Below, piece after piece: positions 25,374 to 37,130 of a stretch of 64,000 nt of DNA. Source of the DNA: Pocillopora verrucosa (lineage: Eukaryota; Cnidaria; Anthozoa; Scleractinia; Pocilloporidae); NCBI RefSeq assembly GCF_036669915.1, contig NC_089315.1, positions 7,277,791 through 7,341,790 of the forward strand, read 5' to 3'. The translations under genes and the position numbers were made by a program. Under the pieces are notes generated by a model. That model did not search any database. It worked only from the letters and a program-made list of their open reading frames with translations, and had not been told where the DNA came from. Within the stretch, counting starts at the first letter, position 1; every line of letters begins with the position of its first letter.

Positions 25374-28300
25374 TTAGTTCTTCTTTGCCTTGAAGTTTTC
25401 ATACTTTGAGTGGCTTCGAAACCAGACAAGAAACGGTATTAGAATGGTGGGTAAAGACATCAGACTAAAAAGACCCCAGTCCACCTGTAAAGGAGAAAAT
25501 ATTGATTCTTGTGAGCACACTGGAGTAGCTGATCAAACGTGTGTGGTGAAGACATGCAGTTGTGCTACAAAAAATGGAATTAGTGTTCCATAAAAGCAGA
25601 AAATACAACTGTTTTGAGAAGGGTTGTCCCAAAAAAGAAAGCCTAAAAGTACATGCTACAATACTGAAAGGTAACAAAGTCAGATATAAGAAAATATCAT
25701 CATAAGGATGAGGCATTGCAGGTTTAATAATTTTTTTTATTTATTTGACTTATTAAAATTTATTGATTACCAGATACCCAGATTACCTTTCCAGATTGTG
25801 ACAGGAACCTTTGCCCTTTTTTGAAAACCTTTCTAGAAACAGCTGTATATACTAGTTATTGAAGTTACTTCTGTTTAAAAGCATTATTCCTGCTGGAACT
25901 TGCAAAAGATGAATGAATGGATGAAGGAACCAATCCAGAAACATACAAATTAACAAATGAAAAAAGATGAAAGTACAAGATTTTTGGAAATAGTTTATCA
26001 GCCATTCAAATAAAAATAAGCTTTCAATGAAACAGGAAAAGGCCACATAAGTAAAGAAACCAACCAAGTGAAAGTAGAGATTAAATTTGTATGGGTAAAA
26101 AATACAGTAGTTTTTTTTTTCCATACATGGCCTGTTCTGGATGTCCTTGCATTGAAGAGCAAAAGATATCACTACTTTGCATGTTTAGGTGCCACAGATC
26201 TTATTTTCTAAATGCAGTTTTTTTCACCAATTACACTCACCAACCATTCTCTGGCAGAATTAACTTCAACAGAAATACTTATTCTAAATGAAAGCTAAAT
26301 GGCAAGATGGAAAATCCTTCACTCATTATTCAGAAATACTCATTGCACAAGCCTGCCAAACTTACCAGATGTGGAGAATGTTTACGGTCATATTCATTTT
26401 GGGGCATAATTCCTCCTTCTCCTGGGGCTGTAGAAAAAGCAATCTACCAGGGAAAGAACATAATAAAAAAATAATGTAATACCAACTTAATAATATTTCT
26501 TCCACTGTTTTCTTCAACCTTGCATCAAGAGCTTGGTTTCAAAATGTTGGTAATTCTTGCTTTGTTTTTCTCATAAAAATAATTTTAATTTAGTTATATC
26601 CCATGCCTTTCTGAGAATCACCCAGATTTCACAAATTTTCTGGCCTGTAAAATGGTTTTTATAATTCATTAACTTTCCAAGTTATTCCAAAACATTTAGG
26701 ACTCCTAATACACAATGCACTTTGAAAAGTGCCCAAAAAGAGACAGCATACCACAAGATTCCTTAACCCTTTAACTCCTGAGATCTGGGCCTGGATAAGT
26801 GTTAACAAAACATACTGTGCTATACAATGGATAGAGATTTACCCAGTGGATAGCATTATCCACCCTTCGAACAACTGGGGTCTGATTGTTAATTCTCCCG
26901 GCTAGCTGCTACATATTTCCTTGTAAATCACCAAGCAGAATTTGGAGTTACATCAAGATAACAGCCACCTGATAGTTTTGATTATTCTCCTTACATAATG
27001 TAATAATAAAACTAGATATTATTGGGAGAAGTAACATGTTAATCACTTCTAAATATTAAGGAATAAACAGTCTCTGAGCAGCAACTACCAAGACTACCAA
27101 TACAACAAAACAATTCAGTGAGTTTACCTGAGGATCTGGGGCATCTTCAGAAGCTTTGTAGGTTACCTGTGCTGCAGTGAAGTTGAATGTACCAGACTTT
27201 AAGGGTTCCAGGATGATAGTGTGCGATACATTTGAACCACTGACGGGCCAGTTAAAGAAAACTGGTAGTTTAACATTATGTTGATTTACAATGTTATGTC
27301 ATAAACCCACAAGTCTGCAGCAGACCTGGATGAGAACCATTTCATTTTTGGACCCAGACTAGTGCAAGAATTCCCAAAATCAATTTTGGTGGTTGGCTCT
27401 CTTTTCTAAAGGTGTTGACCAAACACAGCAAATGACTTATTTCTAGTAAAAGTAACAAAAAAAAGGTTTGAGCTTCTTGAGAGTCTGAACTTTCATTTCT
27501 ATCCTTAAACATCCTCATTTAGTTTTGATTTAAGATTTTTTTAAATTTTTGATTGTAAGCTCAAGAATAAGACTCGTTAGAGAAAGCAACTGGGGATGAG
27601 GGAATATGTTTTTTTCCCTTCTCATCATGCAAAAATCTCATAATCACTACAATATATCTGTAACAAGTATTAAGAAAACAACCCATCATTTGCTGCAACA
27701 GTGGAGGATACCTTTCAGAAGAACTAGTATTTACAACAAGTATATGAAGGATACGGTGCAATAGTTTTCCACTTGACGGAAAGTAATCCATGGAGAACCT
27801 TAAACTCATCAGCTGGGAAAGAATTATCTGACAAAGACACTGATGTGGCGGGCCTGAAGAGTAGAAAATAATTTTAACCTTTTCACTCTCAGATCTCATA
27901 AGTAATTTTCCTTACTGTCTGCCATACAGTTCTTATGATGTTAGTCCAGAGAATTTGGTATTGGATCAACTAACAATTGCCCAACTGATATTTCTCTTTA
28001 TTCTTATCACATCTCTTCTTGACATTGTATTGATTTTTTAGGGAGAAATTCTGGCTTGGTCACTCCTGGGAGTTTAAGAGTTAATGATACAGTAATGAGA
28101 ATAAGAGAAAAACAATGATTACATTTTTCCCTCTATGTTTACCTTTCAGGAGTGACCAAAGAGTAATTTCTCCTCAAAACATTGATAGATTTTTAGTAAA
28201 GAGGCAATGAGAAGTAAGAAAATTATCTGCTGGGGGATATTGTTTGATTTGATACCGATCATTACACGATAAACGGCAGACGCTATTTATGAAAACTGAT

Positions 28301-30557
28301 GGTTAGACCTTGGTAGTGAAAGGGTTAATGGGTGTAAGGTAAAAGGTAAAGTCTGTACTCAAGACTATTAACCTACCCAGGTGGAACTTAGCCCTCTTTC
28401 CAAGTAGCATAAAGCACCTAGGAGTATTACTACTTCCCCCTGGATGGGATACTAGTGCATTGCAAGGTTATGTACCCCTTAGCATTTCATGAAGGCTTCA
28501 CTGATGATTTGCACAGTGGCTATACATGAAAGTGGGGAGAGGCTTTTTGAAAGGAAGGTGTCTTGTTCAAGAACACAACACAATGACCCAGCCAGGTCTT
28601 AAACTCCTTCCTCTCAACCTGGAGTCCACTGCACTGACCATTTGGCCACTGCATTTCCCATGTAGGGTGTAAGATTAACCCTTTACACCCTAAGAGTGAC
28701 TAGCATCTAATTTCTCCCTACAATATCACTCCTGAATCACACAATAAGGTCATGAGAATAAAGGAAATGGTTAACAGGAAAGGAACCTTTTGATTGGCAA
28801 ACAAATTCTCCTTGTCAGCAGCATAGGAAATGTATAAAGATCAGTGTGGAGAATATGCATACTGATGTTAAGGTGTAAGATTAAAGTAAAACTCTACTGA
28901 AGAACCTGACTAAATTGATGGATTGAAATGGGTTATTCTTATAGTCAATAAACTCATGCAATCCTAAAAGCCAATAAAATCAAGGCAAAATTGACCAACC
29001 AAGTTAAAAAAAAAAAAAAAATCCAATAAAACCATTCCAGCACATGTGTGATTTGGGCAAGCCCTCTACAGAGCATTCTGCTAATGGCAGTTGAAACTCT
29101 GAGCCTTTTTTACAAACCCCATATTGTATAGACATGCTGAGAAAATAATGCTGGCTGAGTATATCAGCACATGAATGACCTTACCCATTTCCAACATTGT
29201 AGATGCTGTAGTGCACAGTCAATTCCTTTCCTTCAACAACAAATTGGTTGAGAATATTTTTGGAGATAAGAAGTCTGGCACTAGAATCACCTTCAGCACT
29301 TAATGCACAGCCTATCAATGCTCCAATAAGGAGACACAAACACAGCTGAAAGATGAAAAATAAAAATAAAATTAACCATTTTCACTCTCACATCAGTATA
29401 TATATTCTCCATACTGCTCCCTATACATTCCTTATGTAATTGACAAGGAGAATCTGTTTGACGATATGAAGCTTCTTTAGGTTGTTATCATTTCCATTTA
29501 TAATTCTTGTGACCTCAATGTGTGATTCCATGGTGACATTGTAACGAGAAATTTCATGCTAGTCCCTCTTTGGGGTCAAAACATTAAGATGCATTTCTGA
29601 GCCCTTAAGACCCCCTGAAGATGATTAAAAATGCACAACTTCTGCTAAAATCAAAAATGCCTTATCCAGTGAAAAGTTAATTTCTACACTGGCATGATAT
29701 CTTGTTAAAACAGGAAATTGTCTCCATTTATACACAACGAAATGAGTAAAGGCTGAAAGGGAGAATTACAATTCTTAATCATCAGGGGCATTAATGACTT
29801 TATGAAAGTGACATTATGCTTAAATATTCCTTGGTATGATGTTTACCTCATACCAAATAATGAGATAAATTGAGCAAAAAAAAACTAAAAAAATTTGGTA
29901 AAATTTCCGCACAGCCCCATACTATTGTAAAACAAATCTGTTTTCCCAATGGCTATGTATTGTTTTATTCATTGTTTTCTCTATCCAAGAACTGAATGCA
30001 TAATGTAGTATGGGGCTGTGCGGAAATTTTACCAAAAATTTAAATGTTTCAATATTAAAGAACTTCTCTTTTACTGTTTCCTCGCTGAATTAAGTGAAAT
30101 AAAGCCAGTTTCTACCCAGGATTTTTAAAGGTGCCACTTTTAAGGTTTTAAGCACGAATAAACCATCAAATAATAACAAGAAACAACGGTAAACTTTTTC
30201 TTTGGTATATTTTTTGAACGGTGAATAACTATTTAATATAATATAATCGGCTCAGGATCATCGCCGTTAAAGACGTTAAAAAATATATTATGAATAAGAA
30301 TTAGTCTCACAGACTTCAACAGCCTTTTTTTTAAAACTGACAAGCTACGTTCAACTTTGCGTGCTGGTCTCTTGCAAATTCCAATTCATAAACAAAGCAT
30401 CAGTACACGTGATAACAACTGTTTCCGAGCACTTTGACTATGAAAATTCAAGATTTCGGCCATTTTAGGCACAGGTTGCTGCTCTGGTCAGATCTCGAAA
30501 GTACTGCGACAAAAAAAATTACGGTAAAATGACAAAATCTGCACTTACTGGTTTCAT
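25374..30557 (-). CDS. SSR2: Translocon-associated protein subunit beta (TRAP-beta, SSR beta), 6 exons
   Basis: Subunit of the TRAP complex that sits beside the Sec61 channel in the ER membrane and helps protein translocation and folding. Exons in transcript order: 30549-30557, 29185-29345, 27755-27853, 27128-27239, 26366-26443, 25374-25484. All phases agree, giving 189 residues against about 183 in vertebrates. Exon 1 encodes only Met-Lys-Pro; the signal peptide continues as [19 protein letters not shown] in exon 2. The lumenal domain has [28 protein letters not shown] and [15 protein letters not shown], with a sequon at NVS. Near the C-terminus [20 protein letters not shown] precedes a membrane segment ([17 protein letters not shown]) and a short basic cytosolic tail ending KAKKN. 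The order matches the family end to end. It is divergent from TTC24, 471 bp away. Confidence 0.95.
26760..27000 (+). repeat. Composite repeat with family-2 ends
   Basis: Begins AACCCTTTAACTCC and later carries 'ggtctgattgttaattctcc'. A 'gtggatagcattatccaccc' block in the middle resembles the one at 14415-14500. It looks like a nested or rearranged insertion in an SSR2 intron. Confidence 0.5.
27874..28085 (+). repeat. MITE-like repeat, family 2
   Basis: Near-complete copy: TTAACCTTTTCACTCTCAG start, 'ccttactgtctgccatacag', 'gagaatttggtattggatca' and a CACTCCTGGGAGTTTAAGAG end. It lies 20 bp from an SSR2 exon, so it contains or abuts the acceptor region of that intron. Confidence 0.8.
28134..28330 (-). 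repeat. MITE-like repeat, family 2, reverse and diverged
   Basis: Starts as the inverse of the family-2 right end (caggagtgaccaaagagtaatttctcc) and ends near gaaagggttaatgg. It is next to another family-2 copy and a SINE-like element in an SSR2 intron. Confidence 0.55.
28340..28674 (-). repeat. tRNA-derived SINE-like element
   Basis: On the minus strand, from the right edge, it has an A-box-like TGGCCAAATGG, a B-box-like GTTTAAGACC and then 'gggtcattgtgttgtgttct'. These are features of an RNA polymerase III SINE head. The body continues to about 28340 with 'ccctggatgggatactagtg'. It sits between two MITE-like copies. Confidence 0.55.
28675..28885 (+). repeat. MITE-like repeat, family 1, near complete
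   Basis: Begins TTAACCCTTTACACCCTAA and ends GTTAAGGTGTAAGATTAA, so the inverted ends of family 1 are visible. The interior has 'catctaatttctccctacaa' and 'aaacaaattctccttgtcag'. It lies in an SSR2 intron. Confidence 0.85.
29371..29588 (-). repeat. MITE-like repeat, family 1, reverse orientation
   Basis: Reverse copy: TTAACCATTTTCACTCTCA, 'tattctccatactgctccct', 'attgacaaggagaatctgtt', ending ctttggggtcaaaacattaa. It lies in the first SSR2 intron. Confidence 0.75.
29894..30036. mobile_element. 143-bp MITE with perfect 31-bp terminal inverted repeats
   Basis: Left arm 29894-29924 and right arm 30006-30036 are exact reverse complements; the arm starts TTTGGTAAAATTTCCGCACA. The spacer is 81 bp with no coding capacity. 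Perfect arms suggest a recent or conserved element. It lies in the first SSR2 intron. Confidence 0.85.
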
Positions 30558-31028
30558 TCTTGCTACTACACACCACTATCCCACCGTTTCGCCAAACTTC
30601 TAAAGAAAAAGAGAATGCAGCAGTATTGAGATGACGTGTTCGAAAGCGAGGCGCACGATTCACGCATGACTCCCTGACTGTTTACCCGAGCCGCCGGTCG
30701 TAGACGTGACGTCACCTTGCCCTTCACAACGGAGACCAAACAGACATAAGCAGTCTAAAATCGGACGGATCAGCTGGGGATTTGATAACAGGCTGTGTTG
30801 TACGAGCTGGTCCATAAGCGTTTCTTACCTACTATGTGCATTATATAGTTAACACGAGAGCATTTGCAATAACTTTTGGAGGTTTGCAGATCGCAAGATA
30901 TACCCCAAAACAGCGTCGTATGCGTTTTGTTTTGAGTGGTATGTAGACTTCTCGCTCATATATACTTTGCACACTGTCACCAAACCTTTTCAGTCCAAGG
31001 CTGTGTTTTCTGACTTATTGGTCCGGAG
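30558..31028. promoter_or_regulatory. Shared 5' region of SSR2 (-) and TTC24 (+)
   Basis: 471 bp between divergent start codons, with no coding region and a perfect CRE-like palindrome (30706-30715). The region is locally richer in CG dinucleotides near 30640-30720. Transcription starts cannot be placed from sequence. Confidence 0.6.
30706..30715. promoter_or_regulatory. CRE-like palindrome GTGACGTCAC
   Basis: A full 8-bp cAMP response element, TGACGTCA, inside a 10-bp palindrome, preceded by 'tagac' to give overlapping ACGTGACGT cores. bZIP factors of the CREB/ATF group bind such sites, and the ACGTG core also resembles ER-stress elements. It lies about 150 bp upstream of the SSR2 start codon. 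Confidence 0.55.
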
Positions 31029-34000
31029 ATGAACAATAAATTGATTTCAGAGCAAGTAGATGGAGCTACAAGACTTGGTCATGAGCAGCTTGCTAAAGGA
31101 AACATTGACGAGGCTTGCAGTTCGTTCGAAAAAGCCGTTCAACTTGCAGAAAGCTTGAAAGAAGGGTTTACGGAAAGAGCTTGCTATTTCAATCTTGGAG
31201 CGTGTTATGTTGCACGTGGGGATCCTAAACGTGGCGTGGAATACTTAAAGAAATCTTTTCCGCCCGATAAAGAGTCGGACGGAAGGACAAATTATGCAGA
31301 TTTGCAGTACAATTTGGGAACTGCTTACGATGCTTTGAGCGACATTCAGAAGGCTGTGGAATGTTACGAGATCGCTGCTGAAGAATATAAAGCTCAAGAA
31401 AACTTGGAAATGCGAGGAGAAACTCTTCTCAGACTGGGTAAAGACTGGACGAATATCGGCGACCTGAAGAAAGCTGCAGAAATTTACCAACAATGCGCCA
31501 ATATATTCCAGGAAATGGGAGACAAAAATACTCAGTTACTTATTTTGAACAACCTTGCTAGTTTGCTTGGAGAAGTTCGGGACATTGCAGCCTGTGGTAA
31601 AGTGCTTGCGCAAGTTATTGAACTTTGTCAAGATGTCGACGACAATGCTTTGAAATGTAAGTACAATATAAAGTTTGTATATACACTTTTTGTTAAGTAT
31701 CCATTGCCCGTATAATTTGGCAATAATTGATATCACATAAACGCCTCAGCAAACATGGCCTTGGCCTCGAAATATTTCGAATTCCATCATTTCCCTTTAG
31801 TTACCAGCTCGGAAACTGTAAATTTTTTTTATCTCCCGTTAGTTAGGGTAGTTTTGTTTATTCCCGTTTTGTAAAACAAAACTAACCTTAAGTGTTGCTA
31901 GTTTCTGTTTTTCATTCTACTTGTGTGCTAATTTGACATAATAACTTTTTCGTGTAACAATTATTGATTAAAAGTAAATTTTATCGCTTCATCTGAAGAT
32001 GTAACTTGTGACCTATGCGAGGAAAAAAGATTCTCCCTTTCTTCTGCTACTGAAGGAATGCCATTCACAAATTTTGCACTTTCTGCTGCCAGAGTATGTG
32101 ATCCTGTGGACTTTGCAAACTTGGCACATTCAGAGTTAGTCAAGCATCTCGCAAGCTGGAATTAAACCGAAATCTAATAGCCACAATTACTTGCTTGTAT
32201 TGTAAGTTAATATTCTTACTTAGTTCATGAGAGCCATGGCACATGAGTTACTACTGTAGGATAGATTTAGCTTTGCAAATTTGTACCTATAGATTGATTG
32301 GCAGTGTGTTATGCATTTGATGAAAGAAAGCATGACTCCTGAAACACTAGATGTGTAAATTGATGGCAGAAAAATTTACAAAGTTCTCTCTGTCAAAAAA
32401 AGTTATTGAAAACTGAGGGAGAGTAATTCAATATTGAAGATAAGAATTGGTTGATTTTTAATGTTACAGTACAGTTATAACTAAGGGAAGTTAATTTAGA
32501 GTGGTAGTGGTAGCTTTAAGTGCATGTATTTGCACATTAAAACCTTTTTGAGCCTCAAAAACACTTTAGCTGATTTAAACAGGTCTTGCTGCACCCACTT
32601 GTGGGTTGCTAGCAATCGTTGGCTTCTTGAATTCATGGCCATCAACCAAACCCTGGGGCAGAATTATTTGTTAGGGACTGGCCACTACTACTTAAATAAT
32701 TCTTCTACAGCAAAACATAGAGGCTGATTTAATCAGACAAACAGTAATACTTTATTGCTGATTGCAGTATCCTTTATGTATTTATTAGTCAGTGATATTA
32801 ATAATAATAATAATTATGACAGTGATAAAAATCAATGGTGCTGAGAAGAATTAGTCTTTTTAGAATTATTTTCTGCTCAGCAAGAGGTACAGTTGCTCAG
32901 GTGGATGAATGATCTTGTTTTGGTTTTTAAATTAGGGATTAGGGAAGCTTTTCCTTTTGAAGGATTTAATTTCCCCTCTTTTAGTAATGATGGGTCAATT
33001 GAATTCTATGTTGAAGTTATTGACAACTTCCTCATTTATACCAGTTTTTTTTTAAACCAATTGACATACATGTACAGCTATAAGGAAAAATTAACCTTAC
33101 ATTAAATTAACAAAAAACATTTTAACATTAAATATTAATGTACAAAGCATTGCAGCTTGAATTTGAATTTGTGACAAAAACAGAATTCAATGGCCCAAGA
33201 TAATTCACCTATGTGAATTATTGTTTTCATGGCAATGCAATGTAAATAATAATGAATTCCAGCTTGAAATAAATTGTCAGTGTTATTTAACTGTTGCCAT
33301 TAAGTGTATTTTTTAGTACAACTCTGGTAATTTTAAGGTATGAGGAAGCATACAACATTTTGTTGGTTGAAGTCAGAGATTCAAAGGGGACTATTAAGGA
33401 CTGAGTTTTAAATTTCTGCACTTAATTTGTCAGCCTGCAAAGTTGTATGCCATTTCAATTTTTTGTTCTACAGCACTATGAAACAAAAAGGAAAGGTGTC
33501 TGTCCTGAAAATCTATTCCTTTGGTAGTAGTAAGATATTTAATGACTTGTGATATTTTAAATTTGGGAAATCTGTTCTGCAGACTGAAGACACATTGTGC
33601 TAGTCATACAAATTTAGAATTCGTAGCTCCTGGAGAAAAATACAGTATTTGAAGTTTTCCATCATTCTCAAAGCCTGGGGTAACAAATACATGTATAATA
33701 TATGATGACAAGTTTTTGTTATTCCATGGATGACACCATACATGCGCACTGAATAATGCTTTTTAATGCATTTCTCCTCGCTGAAATAGTGAAATTATCC
33801 CTAATTGTTAAAGTAAACATTGTTGCCTCTTGTTACAGGTAAAGTTTACAATGATATTGGTCTAGTTTACAGTGGATTGAAGTCTTATGAGAATGCAGCA
33901 GAATGCTTTGAACTGGCAATTCCCCTCATGCGTACTGAGAGTACAAACAAGGAACTAGAAGCTGTTCTTCAACAAAATTTAGGAGCTGTGTATAATCAAC

Positions 34001-35245
34001 TTAAGCAGTTCAACAAGGCAATGGAGTGTCACAGGCAGGCAGTCACCCTTCATGGTAAGAGATCATGACAGTTAGAATATGTAAAATGTAATCATTGATT
34101 TGTTGCCAAAAGCATGTGCTTAATGAAAAAATCTGTGGAAATTTACAGATATGCAACATCTTTGATGAGATCAAGTTGAGTTTCAAAAATTATGAAGCAA
34201 GTTAAAGAGAATTACCTCTGAATGGTAAATTTTATTACCTGTTGTCTTCTGTTTTTTTGTCATAGGTGAGCATTCAAACAGGGAAGCCCAAGGACAATCC
34301 TTCTGTAACATGGGGTTTGCTCAAAGTCAGCTTGGAGAATACAACAAAGCTGGGGAGAGTTTCTCACATGCAATTCAGGCAGCCAAAGATTCTAATGATA
34401 AGAAAGGCTTGTGGCAAGCTTATGAGGGGTTGGCAGCAGTTAGCTTTCTGGGCCGGGAATATGACAAGGCAGTGGAGTATTATAAGTTGGCTTTGTCTGT
34501 TCTTTCAACTACTAATGATGCAAGCCCTGAACATAACAACAGAATTGTCAGCAAACTTACAAATGCATTAGAATGCCAGTTGGTTTTGTCAAAGCAATTG
34601 AATGGTAGGCTACCACCCATAAGATTGAACAGTGTGAAAAGTGATGTTGTAGACAATGTCGAGAAGGTTAAAAAGAAAGGAAAGCGAATTGGCAAAACAC
34701 GTTCAAGACAGGAGCATCACCAGCTGATTGCTAGAGGAATTGATGGAGATCAAACTACCTCAGAGGAATCTGAAGGATCGGGTTCAGGAGAGGAGTCCAC
34801 TTCAAGTGATGAAGAGGTGCAAGAGAATGAACAAGCTGTCAAGGATCATCATTTCGTCCAAAGGGTGATAACTACAGAAGCTGAAGTTCATCATGAAAGA
34901 AAAACAGCCAATAGGGAAAGGAAAATGACATCTACAAGTTCCACTGAGGAAGAACGTGTCATCAGGGAGAGGGAAAGGAGGGAGAGAAAACACCGCCAAT
35001 CACAGAAAGCTCGAGATTTGGCATCCAGAGAACCACTGAAGTCAACACAAGGAGACAACATCTATGAGCAGGTAACTGATGACAGAGTGGCCTCCCCTGC
35101 GAGAAGTGATTACTCTGATGAGATGCCACGGGCACACAGAGAAGCATACTTGGCTTCAGTCCAGGCTTCCTCGTCACACAAGCTAGACTCACACAGATCA
35201 CAAGAGGAACAAATTGTCCAATCCAGAACTTGTGTTATTCAGTAA
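31029..35245 (+). CDS. TTC24: Tetratricopeptide repeat protein 24-like, 3 exons, CaaX-type C-terminus
   Basis: Exons 31029-31656, 33839-34054 and 34266-35245 have matching phases and encode 607 residues. Helical TPR repeats fill roughly residues 10-390: early units include CYFNLGACYVARGDPKRGVE and LQYNLGTAYDALSDIQKAVE; later ones include VYNDIGLVYSGLKSYENAAE, LQQNLGAVYNQLKQFNKAME and GFAQSQLGEYNKAGESF. TPRs bind partner proteins. The order of repeats, with LHGEHSNREAQGQSFCNMGF linking two of them, resembles TTC24 as remembered. The C-terminal third is a charged Ser/Glu/Arg-rich tail with no domain, ending Cys-Val-Ile-Gln, a CaaX prenylation-type box. The first ATG fits, as an upstream stop is close and TPR sequence starts soon after. 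Family is sure, orthology to TTC24 less so. Function is not established. Confidence 0.85.
31657..33838 (+). other. First intron of the TTC24-like gene
   Basis: 2.2-kb intron bounded by GTAAGT and TTGTTACAG. It is AT-rich, and I see no gene and no clear member of repeat families 1 or 2. Confidence 0.7.
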
Positions 35246-37129
35246 TTAAAACAATTATATTAATATAACAGCTTTTATAATGGGTTTTGTGCAAAGGAGG
35301 TATATATGGCTTATGAGGTGATTTTGAAAAAAAAACTAGAAATTGTGACTCAAGCATTGGTAAACCTCAACTATAAAACAGTCAAAAGGGAGAATCTTCA
35401 TCAAATTTTAGCAAATGCTCTATGAAGGAAACTTGGCTGTTATCCTCCTATTTAAGGAATCACAAAGACATATACCTTACTCTTGATGAAATCAACAGGT
35501 TTCTTTAATATGTTTCTATTTTAATACCACCTTTTTATGGCTTGTCAATGGTGTATCTTTGGATACATTAATACAGAAATTACAAAATGGTTTATGTTAT
35601 TTCAACATAAGTTGTTATACTGAACAGGGGCTCTATCTTGGCAAAAATACTGAAATTGGCCCCAAAAAATCATTTGCACCTTTTTGGCACAAAAACTTTG
35701 TGGTTATGTGTGTTTGAAAGACAATTTAATTTAATTGATATTTTATGTAGGGCATGAACATTTATTAAGGAAATAACTACATAACTTTCATATTTAGTGA
35801 TATAGTTTTAAAATTTCAAGAGTTGTTTCAGTCTGAGGTGATGCTGTGAAATGCTCATAGAAAGATAAGGTCTTGGTAATTTGAGTAGGTTGTCTTGTGT
35901 CTAAGAAATTAAACTTTATACATACATTCAAGTTGCAAAGTTTTTTTGTGGGAGGCAGTACTCTTTTAATTATGGCAATGAGTTCAAAATAAATTCAATT
36001 TGTCTTTGGCAGTGTTGTGATCTCATACTGGAATCATTCTCAGGGGTCTTGAGTAGGGTGTCCCTCTGGATTGGAATCCCAGAAAAAGCTGTGGGGTCTG
36101 ATTGTGCTTCACCAATTTTTTACTAGTTTTTAAATCCAATTCTGAAACGTTCTGTCTCAACATACCAAGCTCTATTTCTTCAGATCATTATGCTTCAACC
36201 AGGAAATAAAATTTCCTTTAACAGAGCCCCTTAGGAGACTAGAGTGAAGAGACTGGTAACAAGTAGAATAGACAAAGAATGATGACTGATTATAAATATT
36301 AAATTGTTCTATGTCTGTATTGGCTAAATGGAACAGGGACAGAACATCTTGAGGGAAAAATGGTTTCCAACTGAACACCAGATTCAAAGGTCCGATATAG
36401 GTCATGACTCAGTTGGTGGTAGATGGTATTTTAGGAAGATACTTCTCTCTGATAATTTCACTACACATAGAACTTAAAAAATAATGATTTATTTTCCACT
36501 GTCAAATTGTGCACATCACACAAACTCTCTCTTGAGTATATGGACAAAAATTGTTCCTTACCATTCTCTTATTTACATTTCATTTAGTTAGAAAATTCTA
36601 GTTAATCAAATCTTGATAATTTGCTTCAAATTAACCTTAAAATCATATTTCAATTTTTTAAATATATTACTAAATGAAAATTTTTACCCTAAAAATCCAT
36701 TAAATAATTCTCATGATACATCTTAAAATTTGTATTCAGACAAAGTAAAGGAAGCTGAGGAACATAAGTGAGCAGCTTTTCAGTGATAAAATTCTTCTGC
36801 TTGCACATGCCCCTGAATCTCCCTGCAGTCTGCAGCCATAGTGATCTTGGATGCAGCTTTGCTACACCCTTATACCTTCCTTTTTTTAATGAGTTGGCAT
36901 TTTTGTAACAAGCACAAAAAGTGATTCACTTAAAATATTAATACTAACAATGTTTTTTATGCAAAACCTGTAATGTAGATACTCAAAGCTAAAATCAGGT
37001 TAGAAGTTTCTGAGGTTCACAAGCCAAACAGCTCAGTAACAGCAATATACATCAAACCATGAACAAAATCTGTGAACTCTTATTATGATGGATGAAGGAT
37101 GGCTGCACAATCATATAACACTGGTTTAT
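35246..37129. other. Convergent 3' region of TTC24-like and GNB5 genes
   Basis: No supported coding region. An AATAAA at 35988-35993 is a candidate poly(A) signal for the TTC24-like gene. The right part would be 3' UTR or downstream sequence of GNB5. Confidence 0.5.
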
Positions 37130-37130
37130 T
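37125..37130 (-). terminator. GNB5 polyadenylation signal overlapping the stop codon
   Basis: On the gene strand the stop TGA runs into AATAAA (TGAATAAA), sharing one base. If used, the 3' UTR would be very short. A more distal AATAAA lies near 36488. Confidence 0.4.

Noticed and set aside
27240..27261. Alternative upstream acceptor for SSR2 exon 27128-27239
   Set aside because: It would add residues not seen in the family and break the phase with the previous exon; the acceptor at 27240-27242 restores the conserved IAP-x-SNVSH junction.
27561..27899. 112-codon minus-strand ORF
   Set aside because: Overlaps the SSR2 exon 27755-27853 out of frame; the SSR2 frame carries the family match.
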